Notes: generated from the sequence alone by a model not told the origin. A stretch of DNA of 10,626 bases from JANYCD01 sp043738625 (GCA_043738625.1 JAYUFR010000251.1:1-10626), one strand, 5' to 3'; shown: positions 1 to 7,082, counted from the stretch's first letter. Numbers and translations: made by a program.

Positions 1-293
1 ACCAGCTTCAGGACTTGTGCCAGCCGCTTGCCGTGCAGCCCTGCGGGTGAATCCAGCACGACATGGGTTGTGCCGGCCGGCGGGCGGGCGGGTTTGTCCG
101 GCGCGATATCCCAGGTGCCGATCACGGGCAACGCCGGCGGGCGCATGCGCAACCATTCGCGCGATGATTGTTGGCGATCAATGTCGCCCAACATGACCGT
201 GTATTTGCGGTAGGCAAAAAGGCCGGCGAGGTTGGTGGCCAGCGTGCTCTTGCCGACGCCCCCCTTGGGATTGGCAATCAGAAAACTTTTCAT
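1..293 (-). CDS. ParA/MinD-family ATPase, N-terminal part (3' end outside window)
   Basis: The 97 complete codons visible form the N-terminal half of a deviant-Walker P-loop ATPase. Residues 10-17 read KGGVGKST, with the signature lysine (K10) as well as the P-loop lysine (K15). A DID motif at 37-39 fits the catalytic aspartate region, and VVLDSPAG at 78-85 fits Walker B. These ATPases form ATP-dependent dimers that place plasmids, chromosomes or protein complexes. The ATG at 293 is preceded by GAGG at an 8-base spacing, a reasonable ribosome site. The gene follows the hydrolase gene on the same strand after about 75 bases. No ParB-like partner or centromere-like repeat is seen here, although the downstream side is cut off. 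The compact spacing between motifs suggests a short orphan ParA of about 200 residues (inference). The family is confident; the cargo is unknown. Confidence 0.9.
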   Translation of the reverse strand, partial: MKSFLIANPKGGVGKSTLATNLAGLFAYRKYTVMLGDIDRQQSSREWLRMRPPALPVIGTWDIAPDKPARPPAGTTHVVLDSPAGLHGKRLAQVLKL

Positions 294-335
294 TTCGGCA
301 ACCTCATCAAAATTGCTTCGATGGCGGACGAACAG

Positions 336-351
336 CGGGCAATTATGCCCG
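336..351. other. Short stem-loop between hydrolase and ParA genes
   Basis: CGGGCA and TGCCCG form a 6-bp stem around the loop ATTA in the 75-base gap after the hydrolase stop codon. No T-run follows on either strand, so it is not a convincing intrinsic terminator. It could weakly attenuate read-through into the ParA gene, or be chance. Nothing else is recognisable in the gap apart from the ribosome site of the ParA gene. Confidence 0.3.
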
Positions 352-368
352 GTGCGAGCAATTCCTGC

Positions 369-1148
369 CTAACCGAAAAACTCCAGCAATAGGATGTTGA
401 AAAGCTGTGCCTGCTCGATATTGAGCAGATGCGACGCCTGCGGCAGTATCTCGAGTCGGGCGCCCGGGATGGCTGCCGCAATCTCCTCGGACATCAGCGG
501 CGGCGTGCCCGGATCATCGTTTCCCACCAGCACCAATGTTGGCGCGGTTATTCGCGGCAGTTTGGCGGTGATGTTGACGCTACTGATCATGCGGCCACAA
601 CCGGCATAGCCGGGCACTGGCGTGCTGCGAATCACATCGCCGATCTGCTCCATCAGTTTCGGGTTTTCATAACGGTAGGGTTCGGTAAACCAGCGTTCCA
701 GTGTCGCTTCGACCAGGGGCGCCATGCCCTGCGTGCGCGCCACGGCGATACGTTGGTCCCAGATGGCCTCCATGCTGGGACCGAAGCAGCTCGTCGTGGA
801 CGTTAACGCCAGCCGGTTGAGGCGCTCGGGCGCCATCAGCGCAAAATACTGACCAATGATCCCGCCCATGGAAAGCCCGGCGAAGTGGCTGGTTTCAACC
901 TTTAGCGCATCAAGCAAGCCGAGCAGATCACGCACCATGATTTCGAACGAGTAACCCTCCTCAGGCACGCTCGATCCACCGTGGCCACGCAGATCGTAAC
1001 GCAGCACGGTGTAGCGTTTGGCGAGAATATCCACCTGCTCGTCCCATAGCGTGAGATCGCAAGTCAGCCCATGGCAGAGTGTGACCCAGGGCCCCTGACC
1101 CTGAATGTCGTAGCGAATGTCGATGCCATTGGCACGGATCGTTTGCAT
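369..1148 (-). CDS. Alpha/beta-fold hydrolase, 3-oxoadipate enol-lactonase (PcaD)-like
   Basis: A 259-residue protein with a complete alpha/beta-hydrolase core. HG at 26-27 fits the oxyanion-hole strand, and YDLRGHG at 51-57 is typical of the PcaD/MhpC-like branch. The nucleophile elbow is GLSMG with Ser93. The acid is probably Asp212 in the DPGTP motif, and the base is His240 in ASH. No signal peptide is seen, so it should be cytoplasmic. The substrate cannot be told from sequence: the PcaD family opens enol-lactones, but many relatives are general esterases, and no other aromatic-degradation gene lies nearby. The ATG at 1148 was chosen because the protein then begins MQTIRANGIDIRYD, normal for the family, and because it overlaps the uvrD stop as TGATG, suggesting coupled translation. 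An in-frame start at 1187 would add 13 low-complexity residues inside uvrD and is unlikely. Confidence 0.88.
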   Translation of the reverse strand: MQTIRANGIDIRYDIQGQGPWVTLCHGLTCDLTLWDEQVDILAKRYTVLRYDLRGHGGSSVPEEGYSFEIMVRDLLGLLDALKVETSHFAGLSMGGIIGQYFALMAPERLNRLALTSTTSCFGPSMEAIWDQRIAVARTQGMAPLVEATLERWFTEPYRYENPKLMEQIGDVIRSTPVPGYAGCGRMISSVNITAKLPRITAPTLVLVGNDDPGTPPLMSEEIAAAIPGARLEILPQASHLLNIEQAQLFNILLLEFFG

Positions 1149-3358
1149 CACGCCGGCTCCAGCTTGGCCACGGACAGGGCCAGCCATTTCATACCGGCAT
1201 GACCGAAATTGACCTGTACCCGCGCATCCGTTCCGCCGCCTTCGGCATTGACAATGACACCGTGACCGAAGCGGCCATGTTTGACGCTCTGTCCGATGCG
1301 CAATCCGTTGTCGCGATCCGTCGGGGTACGTATGGCGGCAAATTGCCCGCTGCTCCGCAAATCGCCGTGAGTGCTGGAACTGTGCGATGGGTCACCCCAT
1401 GGCGGGGTCGACTCGGAGACAAACCCGCGCCGGCCGACTTTCGGTGTCAGCCATTTGAGCAGCTCGTCGGGAATCTCGTCGATGAAACGCGAAGGCAGAT
1501 TGAAGCGGGTTTGTCCGTGCAGCATGCGGGTCTGGGCGAAGGAAAGATAAAGGCGTTGCCGGGCGCGGGTCACCGCGACGTACATCAGGCGGCGTTCTTC
1601 TTCCAGACCTTTTTCCTCGGCGACCGAGTTCTCGTGCGGGAAAAGCCCGGCCTCCAGACCGCTGACGAATACCACGTTGAATTCCAGTCCCTTGGCGGAA
1701 TGAACGGTCATCAGTTGCAGTGCATCTTCGCCTTCGCCGGACTGATGTTCGCCGGCCTCCAGCGCCGCGTGCGCGAGGAATGACGCGAGATCACTGGTGA
1801 TTTCTCCCTCTTCATTCACCCGACCTTCTTCGGCAATGAAACTGGTTGCGGCATTAATGAGTTCATCGAGATTGGCGAGGCGGTCCTGGCCTTCCTTCTC
1901 GGTCAGGTAATGCGCACGCAAGCCGGAGAGATCAAGGATGTGCTCCACCAGTTCGGGCAGAGGCAGTTGGGCGGCATCTTTCAATCGCGCGATCAAGGTG
2001 GCAAAGGCGGCCAGCGATTGGCCGGCCTTGCCCTGCAATTGCGCGATCGCCGCATGCAGGCTGCTGCCCGCGCCGCGCGCCGCATCCTGCAAAGCTTCAA
2101 TGCTGCGCGCGCCGATGCCGCGCGCCGGGAAATTGACGACGCGGGCAAACGCGGTATCGTCGTCGCTGTTGGCGATCAGGCGCAGATAGGCCAGCGCATG
2201 CTTGATCTCCTGCCGCTCGAAGAAGCGCAGCCCGCCATAGACGCGATAAGGCAGACCGGCGGAGAACAGGCTGTGTTCCAGAATCCGCGACTGCGCATTC
2301 GATCGGTAAAGCAGTGCGATTTCGGATCGGGTGCCGCCGTCGCGCACCAGCGCCTTGATTTCCTCGACGATCCAGCGCGCTTCTTCGCCATCCGACATGG
2401 CCTCAAAGACGCGGATCTGTTCGCCGGCACCGGCTTCGGTCCACAGATTCTTGCCCAGTCGCGCCGCATTGTTCTTGATGATGGCGTTGGCGGCGTCGAG
2501 GATGTTACCGTGGGAACGGTAGTTCTGTTCCAGCCGAACGACGTTGGGAACCTTGAACTCACGCTCGAAGTCGCGCATGTTGCCGACGTCGGCGCCGCGA
2601 AAAGCATAGATCGACTGGTCGTCGTCGCCCACCGCAAACATGGCGGCGCCGCCACCGGCAAGCATTTTCAACCAGCGGTATTGCAGGACATTGGTATCCT
2701 GAAATTCGTCCACCAGGATGTGGCGAAAGCGTCCCTGATAATGGCGCCGCAAGGGTTCGTTGCGTTGCAGAAGCTCATAGGTTCTCAATAACAATTCCGC
2801 GAAATCGACCACGCCTTCACGCTGACATTGTGTTTCGTAGGCTGCGTAAAACTCGATCCGCTTGCGCGTGTAGTCGTCCCAGGCTTCCACCGCCCCTGCC
2901 CGCAATCCCTGCTCTTTCTGGGCATTGATGAAGTGTTGCAGTTCGCGCGGCGGGAACTTTTCGTCATCCACGTTGAGCGACTTCAGCAGGCGCTTGATCG
3001 CCGCCTGCTGGTCACCAGAATCGAGAATCTGAAATAACTGTGGCAGGCCAGCGTCGCGGTGATGGGCACGCAACAAGCGGTTGCAGATGCCATGGAAGGT
3101 ACCGATATACGTTCCACGGGTGTTGATCGGCAGCATCGCCGACAGTCGCGTCAGCATTTCTTTGGCCGCCTTGTTGGTGAAAGTGACCGCCAACACCCCC
3201 TGCGGGCTCACCTGCTGGGTGGAAATCAGCCAGGCGATGCGGGTGGTCAGCACTCTGGTTTTACCTGAACCGGCGCCGGCGAGGATCAGGCCGTGCTGGG
3301 ACGGAAGGGTTACAGCAGCGAGCTGTTCGGGATTGAGGCCACGGAGGAGATCTGACAT
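1148..3358 (-). CDS. uvrD: DNA helicase II (UvrD), superfamily 1A
   Basis: A full-length 736-residue 3'-5' DNA helicase, which unwinds DNA in mismatch and nucleotide-excision repair and removes RecA or stalled polymerases. Helicase motifs appear in order: Walker A AGAGSGKT at 27-34, motif Ia TFTNKAAKEM at 59-68, motif II DEFQD at 217-221, motif III GDDDQSIYAFRGA at 244-256, motif IV around RLEQNYRS at 275-282, motif V TVHSAKGLEF at 551-560 and motif VI RRLMYVAVTRAR at 589-600. After a Ser/Gly-rich linker (about 640-685), residues 686-734 match the Tudor-like C-terminal domain that binds RNA polymerase, with VKHGRFGHG and GMKWL. That tail, together with length, favours UvrD over Rep or PcrA. 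The ATG at 3358 gives the standard N-terminus, but no Shine-Dalgarno precedes it and a TATAAT lies six bases upstream. The stop overlaps the hydrolase start by one base. No LexA-type CTGT-N8-ACAG box is seen upstream. Confidence 0.97.
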   Translation of the reverse strand: MSDLLRGLNPEQLAAVTLPSQHGLILAGAGSGKTRVLTTRIAWLISTQQVSPQGVLAVTFTNKAAKEMLTRLSAMLPINTRGTYIGTFHGICNRLLRAHHRDAGLPQLFQILDSGDQQAAIKRLLKSLNVDDEKFPPRELQHFINAQKEQGLRAGAVEAWDDYTRKRIEFYAAYETQCQREGVVDFAELLLRTYELLQRNEPLRRHYQGRFRHILVDEFQDTNVLQYRWLKMLAGGGAAMFAVGDDDQSIYAFRGADVGNMRDFEREFKVPNVVRLEQNYRSHGNILDAANAIIKNNAARLGKNLWTEAGAGEQIRVFEAMSDGEEARWIVEEIKALVRDGGTRSEIALLYRSNAQSRILEHSLFSAGLPYRVYGGLRFFERQEIKHALAYLRLIANSDDDTAFARVVNFPARGIGARSIEALQDAARGAGSSLHAAIAQLQGKAGQSLAAFATLIARLKDAAQLPLPELVEHILDLSGLRAHYLTEKEGQDRLANLDELINAATSFIAEEGRVNEEGEITSDLASFLAHAALEAGEHQSGEGEDALQLMTVHSAKGLEFNVVFVSGLEAGLFPHENSVAEEKGLEEERRLMYVAVTRARQRLYLSFAQTRMLHGQTRFNLPSRFIDEIPDELLKWLTPKVGRRGFVSESTPPWGDPSHSSSTHGDLRSSGQFAAIRTPTDRDNGLRIGQSVKHGRFGHGVIVNAEGGGTDARVQVNFGHAGMKWLALSVAKLEPA

Positions 3359-3364
3359 CGGTTG

Positions 3365-3370
3365 ATTATA
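3365..3370 (-). promoter_or_regulatory. Putative -10 box of uvrD, near-leaderless
   Basis: Read on the minus strand this is a perfect TATAAT, six bases before the uvrD ATG. A start site about seven bases downstream would fall on or next to the A of the ATG, giving a leaderless or nearly leaderless mRNA. That agrees with the missing ribosome site. The sequence about 17 bases upstream is a poor -35 match, so the call rests on the -10 box and its position. Confidence 0.5.
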
Positions 3371-3385
3371 TCCGCTGAGTCTTGC

Positions 3386-3416
3386 GCTTCCGCCTGCCGG
3401 AGCGGCAGGCGGAAGC
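3386..3416. repeat. Perfect 14-bp inverted repeat with 3-base loop
   Basis: The left arm 3386-3399 (GCTTCCGCCTGCCG) and right arm 3403-3416 are exact reverse complements around the loop GAG. The result is a very stable GC-rich hairpin between the 3' end of the FecR/SPOR gene and the uvrD promoter. No T-run follows on either strand, so it is not a classical intrinsic terminator, though it may still stop or stabilise the FecR/SPOR transcript. Its form also fits a dispersed REP-like element. Only one copy is present in this window. Confidence 0.75.
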
Positions 3417-3431
3417 CATGTTTCCAGCCGC

Positions 3432-3453
3432 GACAGTGAAATATTCGACTGTC
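3432..3453. other. Inverted repeat overlapping the FecR/SPOR stop codon
   Basis: GACAGT at 3432-3437 and ACTGTC at 3448-3453 form exact 6-bp arms around a 10-base AT-rich centre. Inner GAA and TTC can extend the stem by three pairs with one bulged base. The right arm overlaps the stop codon (3452-3454) of the FecR/SPOR gene. It may form the first of two 3' hairpins of that mRNA. It has the inverse polarity to a LexA box (ACAG inward to CTGT), so it is not called as one. Confidence 0.45.
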
Positions 3454-4312
3454 AGTGGACCGGCGTCGCATCAATCGCGAGGCTGGCTTTTACGCGGGTT
3501 GCCGCAGCAGCGGCTTCCGCCTGGCTGGCGTAACCGGGAAGCAGCACGTCGAAATGTAACTCTCCCGCTGCGGCGCGTTGCGGCCGAATCCGGGCGGCGA
3601 ATCCGGCCTGTCGGGCCTGGTCGTAGAGTTCCAGCGCCGACCGTTCATCAGCAACGCTGCCCAACAACAATGACCAGCGTCCGCCCCGGCGCGCAACGCC
3701 ATCGCCCGGCCAGATATCCGTTTCCCGTGCCCGTGCCTTGTATACGTCCAGCAGGGCGAGCGTGATCGGAGCAGCAGGACCACCCTTGGGCGCGGTGAAC
3801 ACCGCCATGGGTTCCTTCAATTCAAAGGCTTCTCCAACCGCAGGCGTCACTTCGACGTGACCTTCAATCAGCATCACCAAGTCATTGCCCTTGTCCGACT
3901 TGCCCCACACGTCGGTGCCACGAATACCAATGGTGGCGGTGCCAACCTGGATCGACACATTGCGCTTGCGCAGCTTGTGCAGCGCCGCAGTCGTGAACCG
4001 GAAAGCGCCGGTCACCACATTCAGCGCCGCCGTAAAGATGGAAGGCGCCGGTTCCATCTGGTATGTCATCTGTGCCGATTCACCGAGCTTGACGATGCTG
4101 CCTTCCGGAAGCTTCAGGTAGGCGCGGGCGCCTTCTCCGGTGCGCAGGCGGTCACCGCTTTTGACTTCGAGTCCCGGTGTCAGCGGCAACACGCGCCCGC
4201 CGCGATCCAGCCATGCCGGCATCTGCACAGCATCAACGACCGCTTGCGGCGCCGCCCAGGCGGAAAGCAGAATGTTCGACAACAGAATCAGCAACCCCGT
4301 CCGCAGTCCCAT
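3452..4312 (-). CDS. Secreted FecR-domain protein with C-terminal SPOR domain
   Basis: A 286-residue protein. Residues 1-20 are a signal peptide (RTG, then a hydrophobic run ending in SAWA before APQ), so it is predicted to be periplasmic. Residues about 47-155 match a FecR-type beta-fold: LEVKSGDRLRTGEGARAYLKL, then IGIRGTDVW at 128-136 and LIEGHVEV at 148-155. Residues about 210-280 match a SPOR domain (GRWSLLLGSV, ALELYDQARQAGF, HFDVLLPGY), the fold that binds peptidoglycan stripped of stem peptides. Unlike the iron-uptake regulator FecR, there is no cytoplasmic segment before the hydrophobic helix, so an anti-sigma role is unlikely. A cell-wall or septum-associated role is inferred. The ATG at 4312 has AAAGGG about seven bases upstream. 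The gene is divergent from leuS and upstream of uvrD, separated from it by two hairpins. Confidence 0.85.
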   Translation of the reverse strand: MGLRTGLLILLSNILLSAWAAPQAVVDAVQMPAWLDRGGRVLPLTPGLEVKSGDRLRTGEGARAYLKLPEGSIVKLGESAQMTYQMEPAPSIFTAALNVVTGAFRFTTAALHKLRKRNVSIQVGTATIGIRGTDVWGKSDKGNDLVMLIEGHVEVTPAVGEAFELKEPMAVFTAPKGGPAAPITLALLDVYKARARETDIWPGDGVARRGGRWSLLLGSVADERSALELYDQARQAGFAARIRPQRAAAGELHFDVLLPGYASQAEAAAAATRVKASLAIDATPVH

Positions 4313-4343
4313 GCTTTAGCCCTTTCGACCAATAGTGCGCGGG

Positions 4344-4349
4344 TATAAT
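4344..4349 (+). promoter_or_regulatory. Putative -10 box of the leuS-lptE-holA operon
   Basis: A perfect TATAAT lies in the 79-base gap between the divergent FecR/SPOR and leuS starts. It sits between arms CGCGG (4338-4342) and CCGCG (4350-4354). A transcript would begin near 4356, leaving about 36 bases of leader before the leuS ATG. The -35 region is poor (TTCGAC at 4324-4329 is too close). No convincing separate promoter for the FecR/SPOR gene was found; TTGAAA on the minus strand at about 4357-4362 is only a weak -35 candidate. Confidence 0.55.
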
Positions 4350-4391
4350 CCGCGTCTTTCAAAGATGTGGCGCCTTACCGCGGCCCCGGCC

Positions 4392-7082
4392 ATGCAGGAA
4401 AAATACCAACCGACCGAGATCGAACAGGCTGCCCAGTCCCATTGGGATGCAACACTGGCGTTCCGTGTTTCGGAGCAGGCCGACAAGCCGAAATACTATT
4501 GCCTGTCCATGTTCCCCTATCCGTCCGGCAAGCTGCACATGGGGCACGTGCGCAACTATACCATCGGCGATGTGCTGTCCCGCCAGCACAAGATGCGTGG
4601 CTACAACGTCTTGCAGCCCATGGGCTGGGACGCCTTCGGCCTGCCCGCCGAAAACGCCGCCATGCAAAACGGCGTGCCGCCGGCGCAGTGGACTTACGAC
4701 AACATTGCGTACATGAAAAAACAACTCCAGTCGCTTGGCTTCGCCATCGACTGGAGCCGTGAACTGGCGACTTGCCAGCCGTCGTATTACAAGTGGAACC
4801 AGTGGCTGTTCCTGCGCATGCTGGAAAAGGGCATCGCCTACAAGAAGACTCAGGTGGTGAATTGGGATCCGGTAGACCAGACCGTGCTCGCCAACGAGCA
4901 GGTGATCGACGGCCGCGGCTGGCGTACCGGTGCGTTGGTGGAGAAACGCGAAATTCCGGGTTACTACCTCGGCATCACGCAATATGCGGATGCGCTGCTG
5001 GCCGACCTCGACAAGCTGCCGGGCTGGCCGGAGCGGGTCAAGACCATGCAGGCCAACTGGATCGGCAAGAGTCACGGCGTGCGCTTTGCGTTTCCGTATG
5101 AGCTCAATGGCAAACCGGAAAAACTGTGGGTTTACACCACGCGTGCCGACACCATCATGGGCGTGACCTTCTGCGCCGTCGCGGCCGAGCATCCGCTGGC
5201 GACACTTGCAGCCAGGAACAATCCGGAACTCGCCGCCTTCATTGAAGAATGCAAGCATGGTTCAGTGATGGAAGCCGACATGGCGACGATGGAAAAGAAG
5301 GGCATGCCGACCGACATCTCCGTCAGCCATCCGCTCACCGGCGAGAGCATCCCGGTGTGGGTCGGCAACTACGTGTTGATGGGCTACGGCGAAGGCGCGG
5401 TAATGGCCGTGCCGGCCCACGACGAACGCGATTTTGCGTTTGCGAATAAATATGGGCTGCCGATTAAGCCGGTTATTGCCCCGCGTACGGCTTTTAGCGC
5501 AACGATTGGCATTTCCGATGGACCAATACCACAAGCATGGAATACGCTTGATCAAAAGCCGTTCGCGGTTAATCCATCCTGGTTTAACAACAAAGAGTGG
5601 CGTGACGAATACACAACGTCTGGCTTTGCTTACGCCGCGCAGGCACCCTATGAAGGATTAAATGGGTTGTCATCTGAACAAGCCGTTCAATACGTTGCCA
5701 CACAACTACAAGAGCTCAAGCTCGGCGACAAACAGGTGCAGTACCGTCTGCGCGACTGGGGTGTCTCGCGCCAGCGCTACTGGGGCTGCCCGATCCCGAT
5801 CATTCATTGCCCATCCTGCGGTGATGTTCCGGTGCCCGACGATCAGTTGCCGGTGGTGCTGCCCGAAGACTGCGTGCCCGACGGTTCCGGCAACCCGCTC
5901 AAGAAGCGCGCCGAGTTCGTCAATTGCGCTTGCCCCAAATGCGGCAAGCCGGCGACGCGCGAAACCGACACGATGGATACCTTCGTCGACTCGTCCTGGT
6001 ACTACGCGCGTTTCTGCGCACCGGACAGCGCGACGGCGATGGTCGACCAGCGCACCGACCACTGGATGCCGGTGGACCAATACATCGGCGGCATCGAACA
6101 CGCCATCCTGCATCTGCTTTATTCGCGTTTCTGGACCAAGGTGATGCGCGACATGGGCCTGGTGCACCACGACGAGCCGTTCGCCAACCTGCTCACACAG
6201 GGCATGGTGTTGAATCATATTTTTTCGCGCCGTACCGAACAAGGCGGCATCCAGTATTTCGCGCCGGATGAAGTGAATCTCACGCTGGATGATGCCGGGC
6301 GCACCATCGGCGCAACGTCAAAGACCGATGGCAAGGCTGTGGACTATCAAGGCATGGGCACCATGTCCAAGTCCAAGCGCAACGGCGTCGATCCGCAGTC
6401 GCTGATCGAGACTTACGGCGCCGACACCGCGCGCTTTTTCATGATGTTCGCCGCGCCGCCAGAACAGACGCTGGAGTGGGCCGACTCCGGCGTTGAAGGC
6501 GCTTATCGTTTCCTCAAGCGGGTGTGGGCCTTTGGCCATAACATTCGTGCAGCGGTATCCGCCAAACCTTCATTGCCAACCGCTCTCCCCGATACGCTCG
6601 CCGCGACACGCCGCGAAGTTCATCTGGTGTTGAAACAGGCCAACTACGATTTCGCCAAATTGCAGTTCAATACGGTGGCATCGGCAGCGATGAAAATGCT
6701 CAACGCTCTCGAAAAAGCACCAACGGATCAAGCCGGCCATGCCGCCGTTGTGGCGGAAGGTTTCTCCATGCTATTGCGTTTGCTCTCTCCCATCACACCG
6801 CACATCTGCCACAGCCTCTGGCGCGAGCTGGGCTTCGGTGATGAAATACTCAATGCCCCCTGGCCGGAGCCTTTGGCCGAAGCACTCAAGCAGGATGAAA
6901 TCGACCTGGTGCTGCAAATCAACGGCAAGCTGCGCGGCAACCTGCGCGTTGCGGCCGATGCGGCGAAGGAAGTGATCGAACATGCCGCACTGACTTCAGA
7001 GGCAGCCATCAAGCACATGGAAGGCAAGCCCGCCAAGAAGGTCGTCGTGGTGGCGGGACGGCTGGTGAACATCGTGGTATGA
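4392..7082 (+). CDS. leuS: Leucyl-tRNA synthetase
   Basis: An 896-residue class Ia synthetase that charges tRNA-Leu with leucine and hydrolyses mischarged products. The catalytic HIGH motif appears as HMGH at 49-52, and the KMSKS loop as TMSKS at 657-661 with Thr in the first place. The editing (CP1) domain has the threonine-rich TTRADT at 249-254 and VPAHDERD at 340-347, where D344 corresponds to the editing aspartate (D345 in E. coli). CPSC and CPKC pairs after RDWGVSRQRYWG suggest a zinc-binding insertion. The C-terminal domain ends with VVVVAGRLVNIVV. The ATG at 4392 gives the family N-terminus MQEKYQPTEIEQ, though no Shine-Dalgarno precedes it. Upstream in-frame starts at 4335 (before the promoter) and 4365 are less likely. 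Residues about 357-436 fall in a low-GC patch described separately. It is the first gene of an operon with lptE and holA. Confidence 0.98.
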   Translation: MQEKYQPTEIEQAAQSHWDATLAFRVSEQADKPKYYCLSMFPYPSGKLHMGHVRNYTIGDVLSRQHKMRGYNVLQPMGWDAFGLPAENAAMQNGVPPAQWTYDNIAYMKKQLQSLGFAIDWSRELATCQPSYYKWNQWLFLRMLEKGIAYKKTQVVNWDPVDQTVLANEQVIDGRGWRTGALVEKREIPGYYLGITQYADALLADLDKLPGWPERVKTMQANWIGKSHGVRFAFPYELNGKPEKLWVYTTRADTIMGVTFCAVAAEHPLATLAARNNPELAAFIEECKHGSVMEADMATMEKKGMPTDISVSHPLTGESIPVWVGNYVLMGYGEGAVMAVPAHDERDFAFANKYGLPIKPVIAPRTAFSATIGISDGPIPQAWNTLDQKPFAVNPSWFNNKEWRDEYTTSGFAYAAQAPYEGLNGLSSEQAVQYVATQLQELKLGDKQVQYRLRDWGVSRQRYWGCPIPIIHCPSCGDVPVPDDQLPVVLPEDCVPDGSGNPLKKRAEFVNCACPKCGKPATRETDTMDTFVDSSWYYARFCAPDSATAMVDQRTDHWMPVDQYIGGIEHAILHLLYSRFWTKVMRDMGLVHHDEPFANLLTQGMVLNHIFSRRTEQGGIQYFAPDEVNLTLDDAGRTIGATSKTDGKAVDYQGMGTMSKSKRNGVDPQSLIETYGADTARFFMMFAAPPEQTLEWADSGVEGAYRFLKRVWAFGHNIRAAVSAKPSLPTALPDTLAATRREVHLVLKQANYDFAKLQFNTVASAAMKMLNALEKAPTDQAGHAAVVAEGFSMLLRLLSPITPHICHSLWRELGFGDEILNAPWPEPLAEALKQDEIDLVLQINGKLRGNLRVAADAAKEVIEHAALTSEAAIKHMEGKPAKKVVVVAGRLVNIVV
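5461..5700 (+). other. Low-GC patch inside leuS with extended linker
   Basis: By hand count this stretch has 118 G+C in 240 bases (49%). The 120 bases at 5281-5400 have 77 (64%) and those at 5761-5880 have 79 (66%). Codons such as CCA, GGA, ATA, ACA and TTA, scarce in the flanks, occur here. It encodes roughly residues 357-436, linking the end of the editing domain (IKPVI) to the returning catalytic core (QYRLRDWG). The reading frame is intact. From memory of E. coli LeuRS, the linker is about 30 residues longer here. It could be an acquired or recombined segment, or a lineage-specific variable loop. Confidence 0.65.

Noticed and set aside
294..368. Promoter for the ParA gene (CATAAT on the minus strand)
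   Set aside because: No acceptable -35 at a normal distance, and the hexamer lies within a small stem-loop; read-through from uvrD is as likely.
1199..1783. 194-codon plus-strand frame opposite the uvrD 3' end
   Set aside because: Fully inside uvrD in antisense, no ribosome site or family match.
1910..2791. 293-codon open frame on the plus strand, opposite uvrD
   Set aside because: It lies wholly antisense to a complete UvrD with all helicase motifs, has no recognisable domain, and is the kind of long frame expected opposite a GC-rich gene.
3365..3453. Possible LexA (SOS) box before uvrD
   Set aside because: The visible repeat runs ACAG inward to CTGT, opposite to the CTGT-N8-ACAG consensus, and the spacing is wrong.
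4359..5258. 299-codon open frame on the minus strand, opposite leuS
   Set aside because: Antisense to conserved LeuRS catalytic sequence, rich in His/Arg/Gly as mirror frames are, with no family resemblance.
5461..5700. Insertion sequence or intein within leuS
   Set aside because: The frame is continuous, the segment is only about 240 bases, and there are no terminal repeats, target duplications, or splicing motifs.
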